Assembly (NCBI RefSeq): GCF_001601575.1
Contig: NZ_LOHZ01000025.1
Span: forward strand, 90,647-154,646
Source of the DNA: Thermovenabulum gondwanense
Lineage (GTDB): Bacteria > Bacillota > Thermosediminibacteria > Thermosediminibacterales > Thermosediminibacteraceae
Reading direction: 5' to 3'
DNA length: 64,000 bases
How positions within the stretch are numbered: position 1 is the stretch's first letter; each line of letters opens with the position of its first letter. The translations under genes were made by a program, and so were the position numbers. Positions 8,708 to 18,362 of this stretch are shown here, piece after piece. The notes under the pieces are model-generated. The model saw nothing but the letters and a program-made list of their open reading frames with translations, was not told the origin of the DNA and did not search any database.

Positions 8708-9706
8708 ATGGATTTAATTCAAAAAATAAGAGAAAGGGCGAAAGCCACCAATAAAACTATTGTTCTTGCAGAAGGAATTGAAGAAAGGGTAATCAAAGCA
8801 GCAGTAACCATCAGGGATGAGAAAATAGCAAAGGTTATACTATTAGGACGGGAAGAGAAAATTAAAGAAATAGCAGGAGGAATTGATCTTTCGGGGATTG
8901 AAATTATTGACCCGGAAATTTCGGAAAAAACCAGGGATTATGCTGAACTTTTGTATCAGCTCAGAAAAGACAAAGGTATGACGGAAGAAAAAGCAATGGA
9001 ACTTGCTAAAAATCCTATTTGGTACGGCACCTTAATGGTAAAAAATGGTGATGTGGATGGAATGGTTGCTGGGGCTATAACCGCCACCGCTGATATTTTT
9101 AGACCGGCTTTTCAGGTAATAAAAACAGCTCCAGGAGTGAGTGTAGTTTCCAGTGCTTTTATAATGGTGGTTCCAAATTGTGAGTACGGTTCTAACGGCA
9201 TTATACTTTTTGCGGATTGCGCAATAAACCCAAACCCCGATGCAAAGCAATTAGCAGAGATTGCATTAGCTTCTTCGAGAACCTGGAAGGCTTTAATGGA
9301 TGAAGAGCCAATTATAGCAATGCTTTCGTTTTCTACAAAGGGAAGTGGACAGCATGAAACGGTGGACAAGGTAGTTGAAGCAACTAATATTTTAAGACAA
9401 AAAGCGCCGGAAATCAAAGTGGACGGCGAGCTGCAAGCAGATGCAGCCCTTGTACCAAAGGTAGCAAAAACTAAGGCCCCGGGTAGCGAGGTAGCTGGAA
9501 GAGCTAATATCCTGATATTCCCCGATTTGAATTCAGGGAATATTGGATATAAATTGGTACAGCGCCTGGCAAAGGCGGAAGCTATAGGACCAATTAGCCA
9601 GGGGCTTGCAATGCCGATTAATGATTTATCAAGGGGATGCAGCAGTGATGATATCGTAAATGTAGCGGCTATAACCGCATTACAGGCACAGAATTTAGTA
9701 AAATAA
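8708..9706 (+). CDS. pta: Phosphate acetyltransferase
   Basis: Pta converts acetyl-CoA and phosphate to acetyl phosphate, the first step of the acetate branch of fermentation. At 332 residues it is the short, single-domain form, with family motifs such as DGMVAGAITATADIFRPA and ELQADAALVP. ATG 8708 follows AAAGGAG at 8694-8700; the upstream in-frame TTG at 8669 has no such site. It lies 54 bases before ackA and is probably cotranscribed with it from a promoter with a Crp/Fnr-like palindrome. Confidence 0.95.
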   Translation: MDLIQKIRERAKATNKTIVLAEGIEERVIKAAVTIRDEKIAKVILLGREEKIKEIAGGIDLSGIEIIDPEISEKTRDYAELLYQLRKDKGMTEEKAMELAKNPIWYGTLMVKNGDVDGMVAGAITATADIFRPAFQVIKTAPGVSVVSSAFIMVVPNCEYGSNGIILFADCAINPNPDAKQLAEIALASSRTWKALMDEEPIIAMLSFSTKGSGQHETVDKVVEATNILRQKAPEIKVDGELQADAALVPKVAKTKAPGSEVAGRANILIFPDLNSGNIGYKLVQRLAKAEAIGPISQGLAMPINDLSRGCSSDDIVNVAAITALQAQNLVK

Positions 9707-9760
9707 ATTATAAAACAAAAATTAAAGAGTAAAATAAAAGAAAAGAAAGGGTGTTATTTG

Positions 9761-10954
9761 GTGAAAGTACTGGTGATCAATTGTGGCAGCTCTTCTTTAA
9801 AATATCAGCTGTTTAATATGGAAGACGAATCGGTTATGGCAAAAGGTCTTGTAGAAAGAATTGGCTTAGAAGGTTCTATGTTAAAGCATCAGCCGGCAGG
9901 AAAGGACAAGGTAGAGATTTCGGCAGAAATTCCTAATCATAAAGTTGCAATAAAAGTTATGCTTGAAGCTTTAGTACACAAAGAATACGGTGTTATTGAA
10001 GATATTAAAGAGATTTCTGCTGTTGGGCATAGAGTTGTACATGGAGGAGAAAAATTTTCAGGATCTGTGATTATCGATGATAAGGTAATGGACGTATTAA
10101 AGGAGTGTATAAACCTTGCTCCTTTACATAACCCGCCAAACATTTATGGCATTGAGGCTGTTAAAGAGATTTTACCGGATGTGCCAATGGTAGGAGTTTT
10201 CGATACCGCGTTTCATCAAACAATTCCGGAATACGCTTATATTTACGGAGTACCCTATGAGCTTTATCAAAAATATGGAGTAAGAAGATATGGTTTTCAC
10301 GGTACATCCCACAGGTATGTCTCTCTTAGAGCGGCACAATTTTTAGGCAAACCGATAGAAAATATTAAACTGGTTACCTTACACCTTGGGAATGGTTCCA
10401 GTATTTCAGCGGTTAAATACGGCAAATCGGTAGAAAACAGTATGGGCTTTACACCTTTAGAAGGAATACCTATGGGCACAAGATGCGGGAATGTGGACCC
10501 TTATATACCCGTTTTCATTATGGAAAAAGAAGGGGTAGGTTTGGATAAAATAAACGACTATCTAAATAAAAAATGCGGCGTTTTGGGTATTTCGGGGGTT
10601 AGCAGCGATTTTAGAGATATTGAACAGGCTGCACAGGAAGGAAATAAGAGAGCAAAGCTCGCATTGGAAGTATTCACATATCAAGCAAAAAAATATATAG
10701 GGGCATATGCAGCTGCAATGAACGGCCTGGATGCTGTAGTGTTTACAGGAGGAATAGGCGAAAACTCCAGTTTGGTTCGAAAGATGGTTTGCGAAAACAT
10801 GGACTTTTTAGGAATAAAGATCGATGAAAATAAAAATAACGTCAGGGGTAAAGAAACTGACATTTCTGCAGAGGATGCCAGGGTAAGGGTGTTAATCATA
10901 CCAACAAACGAAGAATTGATGATTGCAAGAGATACAGTAGCCCTTATCAAATAA
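9761..10954 (+). CDS. ackA: Acetate kinase
   Basis: AckA makes ATP and acetate from acetyl phosphate, the main substrate-level phosphorylation of acetogenic and fermentative Clostridia. The 397-residue protein begins [15 protein letters not shown], the ASKHA phosphate-1 motif, and shows [36 protein letters not shown] and [12 protein letters not shown] 9761 gives the usual family N terminus, so I prefer it over TTG 9758 next to it. It is paired with pta upstream. Confidence 0.95.
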   Translation: MKVLVINCGSSSLKYQLFNMEDESVMAKGLVERIGLEGSMLKHQPAGKDKVEISAEIPNHKVAIKVMLEALVHKEYGVIEDIKEISAVGHRVVHGGEKFSGSVIIDDKVMDVLKECINLAPLHNPPNIYGIEAVKEILPDVPMVGVFDTAFHQTIPEYAYIYGVPYELYQKYGVRRYGFHGTSHRYVSLRAAQFLGKPIENIKLVTLHLGNGSSISAVKYGKSVENSMGFTPLEGIPMGTRCGNVDPYIPVFIMEKEGVGLDKINDYLNKKCGVLGISGVSSDFRDIEQAAQEGNKRAKLALEVFTYQAKKYIGAYAAAMNGLDAVVFTGGIGENSSLVRKMVCENMDFLGIKIDENKNNVRGKETDISAEDARVRVLIIPTNEELMIARDTVALIK

Positions 10955-11019
10955 ATATTGACATAAGCTTTTAATAACCTTATAATAAAAAAGACAATTT
11001 TTTGATGAAGGTGGAACAC

Positions 11020-11547
11020 TTGCAGATAAGTATATCGGAAATTAAAAATAAGGTTGGAGCTTCCCTTGAATTTGAGTTTGAATACGATGTTAAAAGGATT
11101 GATTACAAAGGCGAAACTTTAAAATTCACTTCGCCGGTGCTGGTAAAAGGGAAAATAACGAATCTGGGTAAAAAGATTTATCTGGTAGAAGGTAACATTA
11201 AAGCTTCCATAGAGGATAATTGCTACAGGTGTTTGAAAGTTACCCATGTACAGCTGGATGTAGATTTTTCTTTTCGATTTGGAGAAAATGTAAGGTCAAG
11301 TTATGAAGAACCCTATTTAGATGAATCGGAAAATGAAATATACCCAATTATCGGTGAAAATATTGATTTAGACTTATTAATCGAAAATGAAATTATCCTG
11401 AACTATCCAGCAAAAATATTATGCAGCCCTGACTGCAAGGGTATTTGTGAAAAATGCGGAAAAAATTTAAATGAAGGCAATTGCGATTGTTTTAAAAGCG
11501 CTGTAGATCCAAGGCTGAGCGCTCTGGAAAAATACTACAACAAGTAA
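11020..11547 (+). CDS. yceD: YceD family (DUF177) protein
   Basis: A DUF177/YceD protein, in bacteria nearly always encoded directly before rpmF (L32), as here; in Escherichia coli a role in 23S rRNA accumulation has been proposed. The C-terminal part holds a zinc-type cysteine cluster: CSPDCKGICEKCG and a later CDC (about residues 140-160). TTG 11020 is preferred, giving MQISISEIKN and a well-spaced AAGGTGG at 11008-11014; ATG 11005 is an alternative that lacks such a site. It is followed 20 bases later by rpmF. Confidence 0.85.
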   Translation: MQISISEIKNKVGASLEFEFEYDVKRIDYKGETLKFTSPVLVKGKITNLGKKIYLVEGNIKASIEDNCYRCLKVTHVQLDVDFSFRFGENVRSSYEEPYLDESENEIYPIIGENIDLDLLIENEIILNYPAKILCSPDCKGICEKCGKNLNEGNCDCFKSAVDPRLSALEKYYNK

Positions 11548-11567
11548 CGGTTATAGGAGGTGTATTT

Positions 11568-11750
11568 ATGGCCAATCCGAAACGGAGGTTTTCGAAAGCA
11601 AGGACAGCCAAACGCAGAGCTAATTGGAAATTAACCGCACCAAACTTGATGGAATGCCCTCAGTGCCATGAAAAGAAAATGCCTCACAGGATATGTCCAA
11701 ATTGCGGTTATTACAATCACCGTCAGGTGATGAAGGTAGAAGCTGAATAA
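11568..11750 (+). CDS. rpmF: 50S ribosomal protein L32
   Basis: A 60-residue L32 of the large subunit. The basic N terminus (NPKRRFSKARTAKRRANWK) is typical, followed by a zinc ribbon with two Cys pairs, CPQCHEKK and CPNCGYY, so this is the zinc-binding (C+) form. A strong AGGAGGTG precedes the ATG. It is cotranscribed with yceD and closed by a terminator before the FapR lipid operon. Confidence 0.97.
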   Translation: MANPKRRFSKARTAKRRANWKLTAPNLMECPQCHEKKMPHRICPNCGYYNHRQVMKVEAE

Positions 11751-11761
11751 GAGAATATCGA

Positions 11762-11800
11762 ATAAAAGGAGAGAATAATTTTGTTCTCTCCTTTTATTTT
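11762..11800 (+). terminator. Terminator of yceD-rpmF
   Basis: A 14-bp stem, ATAAAAGGAGAGAA (11762-11775) with TTCTCTCCTTTTAT (11784-11797), followed by TTT. It separates rpmF from the lipid operon. Confidence 0.85.
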
Positions 11801-11803
11801 TTA

Positions 11804-11851
11804 TTGATTTTTAACTACTAATAGTATAAAATATTAGTACCAACTCATAAT
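11804..11851 (+). promoter_or_regulatory. fapR promoter with FapR box
   Basis: ATTAGTACCAACTCATAAT at 11833-11851 matches the FapR operator (Bacillus consensus ATTAGTACC followed by a degenerate right half) with a complete left half. A possible promoter is TTGATT (11804-11809) and TATAAA (11825-11830), with a short 15-bp spacer. The box would cover the start point, the usual FapR arrangement, so the operon is probably autoregulated and relieved by malonyl-CoA. Confidence 0.65.
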
Positions 11852-11879
11852 TGTTGTTAATAATTTTGAGGTGAGAAGA

Positions 11880-12455
11880 TTGAACAAAAAAAATCTTCCT
11901 AAAAAAGAAAGGCAGCAGGAGCTTCAAAATTTACTGGAAAATGACCCGTTTTTGACCGATGAAGAATTAGCAGATATTTTTGATGTAAGCATTCAAACAA
12001 TAAGACTTGATCGGCTGGAATTAAAGATTCCGGAACTCCGGGAACGCATAAAAAGTGTAGCTCAAAAAAATTATTCAAAGGTCCGAGCATTAAGCGCCCG
12101 GGAGATAGTTGGAGAACTGGTAGATTTAGAACTGGGGAAAAGGGCAATATCCATTTTAGAAACCACGGACGATATGACCTTTGAAAAAACAAAAATAATA
12201 AAAGGTGAGTATATTTTTGCTTTTGCTAATTCCTTAGCAATAGCTGTTATAGATGCGAATGTAGCGTTAACCGGTGTTGCGAATATTAAGTATAAGTATC
12301 CTGTAGTCGCTGGACAGAAGCTTGTAGCAAAGGCTGAAGTGACCAGGGTTAGAGGAAATAAGCACTTTGTGTTTGTCAGGGTTTTTCATAAAGAAAAAGA
12401 GGTTTTCCGAGGAAAATTTATTTTAGTTTCATTAGATGGAGAGGTGAGCTCATGA
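11880..12455 (+). CDS. fapR: Fatty acid and phospholipid biosynthesis repressor FapR
   Basis: FapR represses lipid synthesis genes and is released by malonyl-CoA. The 191-residue protein has an N-terminal DeoR-like helix-turn-helix ([23 protein letters not shown], residues about 22-44, quoted as [12 protein letters not shown] and IQTIRLDR) and a C-terminal hot-dog fold effector domain ([11 protein letters not shown] near the end). TTG 11880 is preferred over GTG 11871, because GAGGTG at 11868-11873 is its ribosome-binding site. It overlaps plsX by four bases (ATGA) and heads the lipid operon. Confidence 0.92.
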   Translation: MNKKNLPKKERQQELQNLLENDPFLTDEELADIFDVSIQTIRLDRLELKIPELRERIKSVAQKNYSKVRALSAREIVGELVDLELGKRAISILETTDDMTFEKTKIIKGEYIFAFANSLAIAVIDANVALTGVANIKYKYPVVAGQKLVAKAEVTRVRGNKHFVFVRVFHKEKEVFRGKFILVSLDGEVSS

Positions 12456-13450
12456 GAATCATTGTTGATGCTATGGGAGGGGATTTTGCTCCCCGGGAAG
12501 TGGTCAAAGGGGCAATCAAAGCTTTAATGGAATTTAATTGTGAAATAATATTGGTAGGCAGGGAAGAGATTATAAAAAAAGAAATGGGAGATTTTAAAGG
12601 AAAGTTTGAAATAGTAAATGCCGATGAGATTATTACCAATGATGAATCTCCCGTTAAAGCTATAAGGTCCAAAAAGGATTCCTCAATTGTAAAAGGGCTT
12701 ACAATTTTAAAAGAAGAAAAAGGAGATGCATTTGTTTCAGCAGGAAACACCGGAGCTTTAATGGCAGGAGGGCTTTTTATTCTCGGTAGGCTTTCCGGGA
12801 TTGAAAGACCGGCTATAGCGGTTTTAATACCCACGGAGAAAAAACCGGTTCTTTTGCTGGATGTGGGAGCAAACAGCGATGTAAAACCAAAAAACCTGGT
12901 GGAATTTGCCGTAATGGGAAGTGAGTTTTACAAAGTAGCAATGAAAGAAAAAGATCCAAAAGTGGGAATTTTAAATATAGGCACTGAAGAAGAAAAAGGA
13001 AATATTGTGGTCAAAAGCGCATACGCCCTGTTAAAGGAGGTAAATAATTTAAACTTCAGAGGAAATGTTGAAGCCAGAGACTTTTTTAAAGGAGATTTTG
13101 ATGTAGTTGTATGTGATGGATTCACCGGTAACATTTTCTTAAAAACAATAGAAGGTTTTGGAAAATTTCTTTTTGACAAAATGAAGTTGGAAATAAAGAA
13201 AAGTTTTACTTATTCAGTTGGAGGGTTATTACTAAAACCTGCTTTAAAGCGAATAAAGGATTCATTGGATTACAGCGAATACGGTGGAGCAATCCTTTTA
13301 GGACTTGATAAAGTGCTGGTTAAATGCCATGGGTCATCTGATAGCAAGGCCATTTTCAACGGAATAAGAGCTGCATTGAATTTTGTTGAGAATGATATTA
13401 CATCTAAAATGAAAGAAGCTCTCTCTGGGTTAAAGGAGGTAAAAGATTGA
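12452..13450 (+). CDS. plsX: Phosphate acyltransferase PlsX
   Basis: PlsX makes acyl-phosphate from acyl-ACP for the PlsY/PlsC route to phosphatidic acid. The 332-residue protein starts [11 protein letters not shown], a family signature, with [10 protein letters not shown] near residue 92 and LLDVGANSD near 135. Full length. It overlaps fapR (4 bases) and fabH (4 bases), so translation of the operon is tightly coupled. Confidence 0.95.
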   Translation: MRIIVDAMGGDFAPREVVKGAIKALMEFNCEIILVGREEIIKKEMGDFKGKFEIVNADEIITNDESPVKAIRSKKDSSIVKGLTILKEEKGDAFVSAGNTGALMAGGLFILGRLSGIERPAIAVLIPTEKKPVLLLDVGANSDVKPKNLVEFAVMGSEFYKVAMKEKDPKVGILNIGTEEEKGNIVVKSAYALLKEVNNLNFRGNVEARDFFKGDFDVVVCDGFTGNIFLKTIEGFGKFLFDKMKLEIKKSFTYSVGGLLLKPALKRIKDSLDYSEYGGAILLGLDKVLVKCHGSSDSKAIFNGIRAALNFVENDITSKMKEALSGLKEVKD

Positions 13451-14433
13451 CGGATAAAATAGGCATTTTAGGAGTTGGTTCTTTTTTACCGGATAAGGTG
13501 TTATCAAACTTTGACCTGGAATTAATGGTAGATACCTCCGATGAATGGATAAAGGAAAGAACCGGTATTAGTTTTAGAAGAATTGCAGAAAAAAATATAG
13601 CCACATCTGATATGGCTTATGAGGCTTCAAAAGAAGCCTTAAAAATGGCAAATTTGAAGCCTGAAGAGATAGATTTAATAATAGGAGCAACGGTTACCCC
13701 CGATATGTTATTCCCTTCATCCGCTTGTTTGGTGCAACAAAAATTGAAGGCAAAAAACGCTGCGTGTTTTGATTTATCAGCAGGCTGCACGGGTTTTATT
13801 TACGCATTAGTCTGTGCCTATGAATTTATAAAAAGCGGTATGTACAATAATGTTTTAATTTTCGGTTCAGAAACTTTATCAAGGATAGTGGACTGGGAAG
13901 ATAGAAATACCTGCGTTCTTTTTGGCGATGGCGCGGGCGCCTGTGTGATTGGAAGAGTTAATGAAGGAGGTATTATATATAAATTGTTAGGAGCTGATGG
14001 AACAAAATCGGAACTTTTATATATTCCGGCAGGGGGTTCGAAAGAACCGGCCACTATTGACACCATAAGAGATAGAAAACATTATATTAAAATGAATGGA
14101 AAAGAAGTATTTAGATTTGCTGTATCGATAATTGAAGAAATGGTTAAAAGGATAACAAAAGAAAGCGGTTGTCAGGTTGAAGAAGTTGATTATTTTTTAC
14201 CACATCAAGCGAATATGAGAATTATAGATTCGGCTTTTAGAAAGTTGAATATACCGATAGATAAAGTGGTTGTTAATCTTGATAAATACGGTAATATGTC
14301 TGCTGCTTCGATACCGGTAGCTTTAGATGAAGTAGTGAAGTCTGGAAAGGTGAAAAAGAATGATAAAATTATGCTTCTGGGTTTTGGGGCAGGATTGACC
14401 TGGGGTGGAGCCCTGATAGAATGGGGTATTTAA
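13447..14433 (+). CDS. fabH: 3-oxoacyl-ACP synthase III
   Basis: FabH condenses acyl-CoA with malonyl-ACP to begin fatty acid synthesis. The 328-residue thiolase-fold enzyme shows the complete triad: Cys114 in GCTGF, His253 in PHQANMR and Asn283 in GNMSAAS. It starts at TTG 13447, overlapping the plsX stop, behind AAAGGAGG at 13432-13439. Whether it prefers branched or straight primers cannot be read from the sequence. Confidence 0.95.
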   Translation: MTDKIGILGVGSFLPDKVLSNFDLELMVDTSDEWIKERTGISFRRIAEKNIATSDMAYEASKEALKMANLKPEEIDLIIGATVTPDMLFPSSACLVQQKLKAKNAACFDLSAGCTGFIYALVCAYEFIKSGMYNNVLIFGSETLSRIVDWEDRNTCVLFGDGAGACVIGRVNEGGIIYKLLGADGTKSELLYIPAGGSKEPATIDTIRDRKHYIKMNGKEVFRFAVSIIEEMVKRITKESGCQVEEVDYFLPHQANMRIIDSAFRKLNIPIDKVVVNLDKYGNMSAASIPVALDEVVKSGKVKKNDKIMLLGFGAGLTWGGALIEWGI

Positions 14434-14448
14434 AAAGGAGTGATTTTA

Positions 14449-15285
14449 ATGGAACGGATAAAAATTGTAACCGACAGTACCTGTGATTTAGACCCGGAAA
14501 CGTTAAGAGAATACAAAATTACATCGGTTCCCCTCAAAGTATATTTTGGAGAAGAAGAGTACAGGGATGGCATTGATATTACATCTGAAGAATTTTATAA
14601 GATGCTAAAAACTTCACCCTATCACCCGCGAACTTCCCAACCATCACCCTATGATTTTCTGGAATGTTACAAAAGTTTAAAAAGTGAAGCGGATAGAATT
14701 ATATCCATCCATATTTCCAGCAAATTAAGCGGTACATATAATTCGGCATTAGTAGCAAAAAAAATGGTGGATATACCTGTGGATGTTATAGATACAGAAG
14801 GGGCTTCAATTATGGTAGGTTTTATCGCAAGGGAAGCTGCAAGAGCATCTCTTGAGGGAAAATCAAGGGAAGAAATAATTGAATTGATTTATAGCTTAAA
14901 AGAAAAAATGAAAATTTATTTTTCCGTTGATACCTTGGAATATCTGCAAAAAGGCGGAAGAATAGGAAAGGCAGCAGCATTCCTGGGTGGTTTATTAAAT
15001 ATAAAACCCATTTTGACATTGAAAGAAGGCGTAATTGTACCTGTAGACAAAGTCCGAGGAAAAGACAGGGTATATAGCCGGTTATTGGAATTGGTAAAAC
15101 AGGAAAATATAGCAGGACCGCTACATGTGGCTATTATGAATTCAAATTCTCCTGACGATGCGGATAAATTAAAAAACCTGATGTTGAATGAATTTCAAGT
15201 AAAAGAGATAATTACTGCTAATTTAGGACCGGTAATTGGTACTCATACCGGACCGGGAGTAATAGGGGTAGTTTTTTACAGTTGA
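14449..15285 (+). CDS. degV: DegV family fatty-acid-binding protein
   Basis: A 278-residue DegV (EDD fold) protein. Family members such as FakB bind a fatty acid and present it to the kinase FakA. The N-terminal IVTDSTCDLD, the central SSKLSGTYNSA and the GGRIGKAAAFLG motif are seen. ATG 14449 follows AAAAAGGAG at 14432-14440. Its place inside the fab operon, between fabH and fabK, supports a role in fatty acid use rather than an unrelated one. No fakA is in the window. Confidence 0.85.
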   Translation: MERIKIVTDSTCDLDPETLREYKITSVPLKVYFGEEEYRDGIDITSEEFYKMLKTSPYHPRTSQPSPYDFLECYKSLKSEADRIISIHISSKLSGTYNSALVAKKMVDIPVDVIDTEGASIMVGFIAREAARASLEGKSREEIIELIYSLKEKMKIYFSVDTLEYLQKGGRIGKAAAFLGGLLNIKPILTLKEGVIVPVDKVRGKDRVYSRLLELVKQENIAGPLHVAIMNSNSPDDADKLKNLMLNEFQVKEIITANLGPVIGTHTGPGVIGVVFYS

Positions 15286-15306
15286 TTGCCGGAGGGAGGA
15301 GAGGCT

Positions 15307-16266
15307 ATGTTTCATACCGAAATATGCGACCTTTTGGGCATAAAATACCCCATTATCCAGGGGGGCATGGCATGGGTTGCGACAGCAGAGCTTGCTGCAG
15401 CAGTTTCCAATGCAGGAGGACTTGGAATAATAGGGGCAGGGAACATGCCACCGGAGAGATTAAGAGAAGAAATTTTTAAGGTAAAACAATTAACAAATAA
15501 ACCTTACGGAGTAAATGTTTATTTTATGTCACCCTTTGTTGATGAGGTTATTAAAGTAGTGATAGAAGAAAAAGTTCCAGTAATTACTACGGGAGCAGGA
15601 AATCCCGGAAAATATATAGATTCTTTGAAAAGAGCGGGTATTAAAGTGATTCCTGTAGTAGCATCTGTGGCTCTTGCAAAAAGGCTTGAAGGGATAGGCG
15701 TAGATGCTGTAATAGCGGAAGGAATGGAATGCGGAGGACATATAGGAGAAATCACCACCATGGCTTTATTACCCCAGATCGTTGATGCCGTTAAAATACC
15801 CGTGATAGCAGCCGGGGGCATTGGGGATGGAAGAGGCTTTTTAGCATCGCTAATTATGGGGGCTAAAGGTGTACAGATGGGAACGCGCTTTATTTGTTCG
15901 GAGGAATGTAAGGTCCATGATAATTATAAAAGAGCTATTATTGAAGCAAAAGACAGAAGTACTGTAGTTACGGGGAGACCTACAGGACACCCTGTCAGGG
16001 TTTTGAAAAATAAATTATCGAGGGAATTTGAAATTTTGGAACAAAAATGCGCTCCGATAGAGGATTATGAAGCTCTGGGGACGGGCAAATTAAAAGCTGC
16101 GGTCGAAGGAGATATCGAGTACGGTTCTTTAATGGCAGGACAAATTTCAGGGCTTATCAAGGATATAAAGCCGGTTAAAAAAATAATAGAAGATATTATT
16201 TGCGAAGCGGATGAAATTGTGAGATCTATTAACTCAGGAAGGTTGTGGGAAGTATGTCAAAAATAG
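15307..16266 (+). CDS. fabK: Enoyl-ACP reductase II (FabK, FMN-dependent)
   Basis: FabK carries out the last reduction of the fatty acid elongation cycle using FMN and NAD(P)H; it replaces FabI in many Firmicutes. The 319-residue TIM-barrel protein is of the nitronate monooxygenase/FabK type: IIQGGMAWVATAELAAAVSN near residue 12, GMECGGHIGE at about 140-149 and AAGGIGDGRG near 170. ATG 15307 follows GGAGGGAGG. The operon context (fabH, fabD, fabG) favours FabK over a nitronate monooxygenase. Confidence 0.9.
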   Translation: MFHTEICDLLGIKYPIIQGGMAWVATAELAAAVSNAGGLGIIGAGNMPPERLREEIFKVKQLTNKPYGVNVYFMSPFVDEVIKVVIEEKVPVITTGAGNPGKYIDSLKRAGIKVIPVVASVALAKRLEGIGVDAVIAEGMECGGHIGEITTMALLPQIVDAVKIPVIAAGGIGDGRGFLASLIMGAKGVQMGTRFICSEECKVHDNYKRAIIEAKDRSTVVTGRPTGHPVRVLKNKLSREFEILEQKCAPIEDYEALGTGKLKAAVEGDIEYGSLMAGQISGLIKDIKPVKKIIEDIICEADEIVRSINSGRLWEVCQK

Positions 16267-17210
16267 CTTTTATATTTCCGGGGCAGGGAGCCCAGTATGT
16301 CGGTATGGGAAGAGATTTATATGAAAAATTTGCTATAGCAAAAGAGCTATTCCATAAAGCCGAGAAAGTATTAGGATTGCCCATCTCAAGGTTATGTTTT
16401 GAGGGACCTGAAGAAAAATTGCGGGAAACTGAAAACACACAGCCTGCAATCCTTGTTCATAGTATTATCTGCTTTAATATATTAAAATCCTACGGTGTAA
16501 ATCCGGATATTACCTGTGGTCTTAGCCTGGGCGAGTATTCATCGCTGGTAGCAGCAGATGCCCTTTCTTTTGAGGATGCTGTCTCAATAGTAAAAAAACG
16601 TGGAAAGTATATGCAGGAAGCAGTTCCCATTGGCACCGGTGGTATGGCTGCTTTGATGGGACTTACCCGGGAACAGGTTCAGGAATTAATAAAAACGGCT
16701 TCAAAGGAAGGTGTAGTGGAAATAGCAAATTTTAACTGCCCCGGACAAATAGTAATATCGGGAGAAATTGCTGCACTGAAATTTGCCGTGGAACTTGCCA
16801 GAGAGTTTGGGGCAAAAAAGGTTACAATGTTAAACGTAAGCGCACCTTTCCATTCAAGTCTTTTAGTTGGGGCAGGAGAAAAGCTGAAATATGATCTTGA
16901 AAGGATAAATATAAAAGCTCCTAAAATTCCGGTGGTTTTTAACGTAACAGCCGATAGTGAAGATGAACCTCAAAAAATTAGAGAATTATTGATAAAACAG
17001 GTAAGTTCACCCGTTCTCTTTGAAGATAGTATAAAGAGGATGGCAAATAAGGGAGTAAATATCTTTATTGAAGTAGGCCCTGGAAAATCTTTGAGCGGAT
17101 TCGTAAAAAAAATAGATAGGAACGCAGAAGTCTTAAACGTAGAAGATATAGCGAGCTTAGAAAAAACTTTGAATCAATTAGGAGGAATACTATATGAATC
17201 TGCAGGGTAA
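16254..17210 (+). CDS. fabD: Malonyl-CoA:ACP transacylase
   Basis: FabD transfers malonyl from CoA to acyl carrier protein. The 318-residue protein has the N-terminal FPGQGAQYVGMG and the nucleophile Ser91 in GLSLGEY (the more common form is GHSLGE). ATG 16254 is preferred over GTG 16245; both overlap the fabK end. Its own 3' end overlaps fabG by 17 bases, and the fabG ribosome-binding site lies within it. Confidence 0.94.
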   Translation: MSKIAFIFPGQGAQYVGMGRDLYEKFAIAKELFHKAEKVLGLPISRLCFEGPEEKLRETENTQPAILVHSIICFNILKSYGVNPDITCGLSLGEYSSLVAADALSFEDAVSIVKKRGKYMQEAVPIGTGGMAALMGLTREQVQELIKTASKEGVVEIANFNCPGQIVISGEIAALKFAVELAREFGAKKVTMLNVSAPFHSSLLVGAGEKLKYDLERINIKAPKIPVVFNVTADSEDEPQKIRELLIKQVSSPVLFEDSIKRMANKGVNIFIEVGPGKSLSGFVKKIDRNAEVLNVEDIASLEKTLNQLGGILYESAG

Positions 17211-17940
17211 AATTGCTATAGTTACAGGTGGATCAAGAGGAATCGGAAAAAGTATTTGTATGAAGCTGGCAGAGAAAGGTTGTAATGTAGTAATAAATTA
17301 TGTAAAAAACGAATCTTTTGCCCTTGAAGTTGCAAGGGAAATTGAGAATATGGGCCAAAGTGCATATCTGGTAAAAAAAGATGTATCAAAAATTAAAGAA
17401 GCAGAGGAGCTGATTGAAGAAGTATATAAAAAATTTAATAATATTGATATATTGGTAAATAACGCGGGAATTACAAAAGATACGCTGTTTTTGAGAATGA
17501 CAGAAGAAGATTTCGACAAAGTTTTAGATACAAATCTAAAAGGAACCTTTAACGTAACAAAAGCTGCGGTAAAATATATGGTGAAAAAACGTTTTGGAAG
17601 AATAATAAATATATCCTCAATCGTTGGGATTTACGGTAATGCAGGACAGGTAAATTACGCCGCTGCAAAAGCAGGTATAATAGGATTTACCAAATCTTTG
17701 GCAAAAGAGCTGGGAAGCAGAGGAATTACAGTAAATGCAGTAGCTCCAGGATTTATAAAAACCGACATGACCACACCAATTATCGAAAAAGAAACAGAAG
17801 AAAAAATAATAGAAAGAATTCCTCTAAAGCGAATCGGTCTCCCGGAGGATGTGGCAAATTTAGTTGCTTTTCTTGCTTCAGATGAGGCTTCATATATTAC
17901 CGGACAGGTTATTGCTATTGACGGTGGTTTAACTTTGTAA
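17194..17940 (+). CDS. fabG: 3-oxoacyl-ACP reductase
   Basis: FabG reduces 3-oxoacyl-ACP with NADPH. It is a 248-residue short-chain dehydrogenase with the cofactor motif TGGSRGIG (residues 12-19), NNAG near 88, the catalytic Tyr155 and Lys159 (Y-x-x-x-K in NYAAAKAG) and a C-terminal ITGQVIAIDGGLTL. AGGAGG precedes the ATG inside fabD. About 85 bases with an AT-rich spacer separate it from acpP. Confidence 0.95.
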   Translation: MNLQGKIAIVTGGSRGIGKSICMKLAEKGCNVVINYVKNESFALEVAREIENMGQSAYLVKKDVSKIKEAEELIEEVYKKFNNIDILVNNAGITKDTLFLRMTEEDFDKVLDTNLKGTFNVTKAAVKYMVKKRFGRIINISSIVGIYGNAGQVNYAAAKAGIIGFTKSLAKELGSRGITVNAVAPGFIKTDMTTPIIEKETEEKIIERIPLKRIGLPEDVANLVAFLASDEASYITGQVIAIDGGLTL

Positions 17941-18025
17941 TAATCTTATTATTGAATATTAGAATAAATTTTTAGTAGTATAATATTATAACTAAGAGAA
18001 CCTATATCTGAAGGGAGGTGAAGTG

Positions 18026-18259
18026 ATGGAAATTCTAGACAGAGTGAAAAAGATTATTGCCGATCAGCTTGGAATGGATGAGGATGATATTACTCCCGAT
18101 GCCTCTTTTATAGATGATCTGGGAGCCGATTCGCTGGATATTGTAGAACTCATAATGGCTTTTGAAGAAGAATTTGATTTGGAAATCCCTGATGAGGATG
18201 CAGAAAAAATTAAAACCGTGCAGGATGTGGTGGATTACATAAAAAATCGTATCGGTTAA
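18026..18259 (+). CDS. acpP: Acyl carrier protein
   Basis: A 77-residue acidic carrier protein with the phosphopantetheine attachment site Ser36 in [13 protein letters not shown] 18026 follows GGGAGGTG at 18013-18020; GTG 18023 is less well spaced. It lies between fabG and fabF, with a hairpin downstream that probably attenuates readthrough into fabF. Confidence 0.96.
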   Translation: MEILDRVKKIIADQLGMDEDDITPDASFIDDLGADSLDIVELIMAFEEEFDLEIPDEDAEKIKTVQDVVDYIKNRIG

Positions 18260-18293
18260 TTTGTCATTATGTAAAATAGAAAAGAACATCAGT

Positions 18294-18325
18294 AAGTCCC
18301 GTGGAAATCTACGGGACTTTCTTTA
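18294..18325 (+). terminator. Hairpin between acpP and fabF (partial terminator)
   Basis: AAGTCCCGTGG (18294-18304) pairs with CTACGGGACTT (18309-18319), one G-U pair, with TTCTTT after it. The tail is weak. It may reduce fabF expression relative to acpP rather than end transcription. Confidence 0.6.
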
Positions 18326-18362
18326 AAATAGTATAAAGAATTTATTTGGAGGAGATTATTGG

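Noticed and set aside
15282..15479. 65-codon open frame at the start of fabK
   Set aside because: It lies in another frame entirely inside fabK, has an atypical composition and no independent support.
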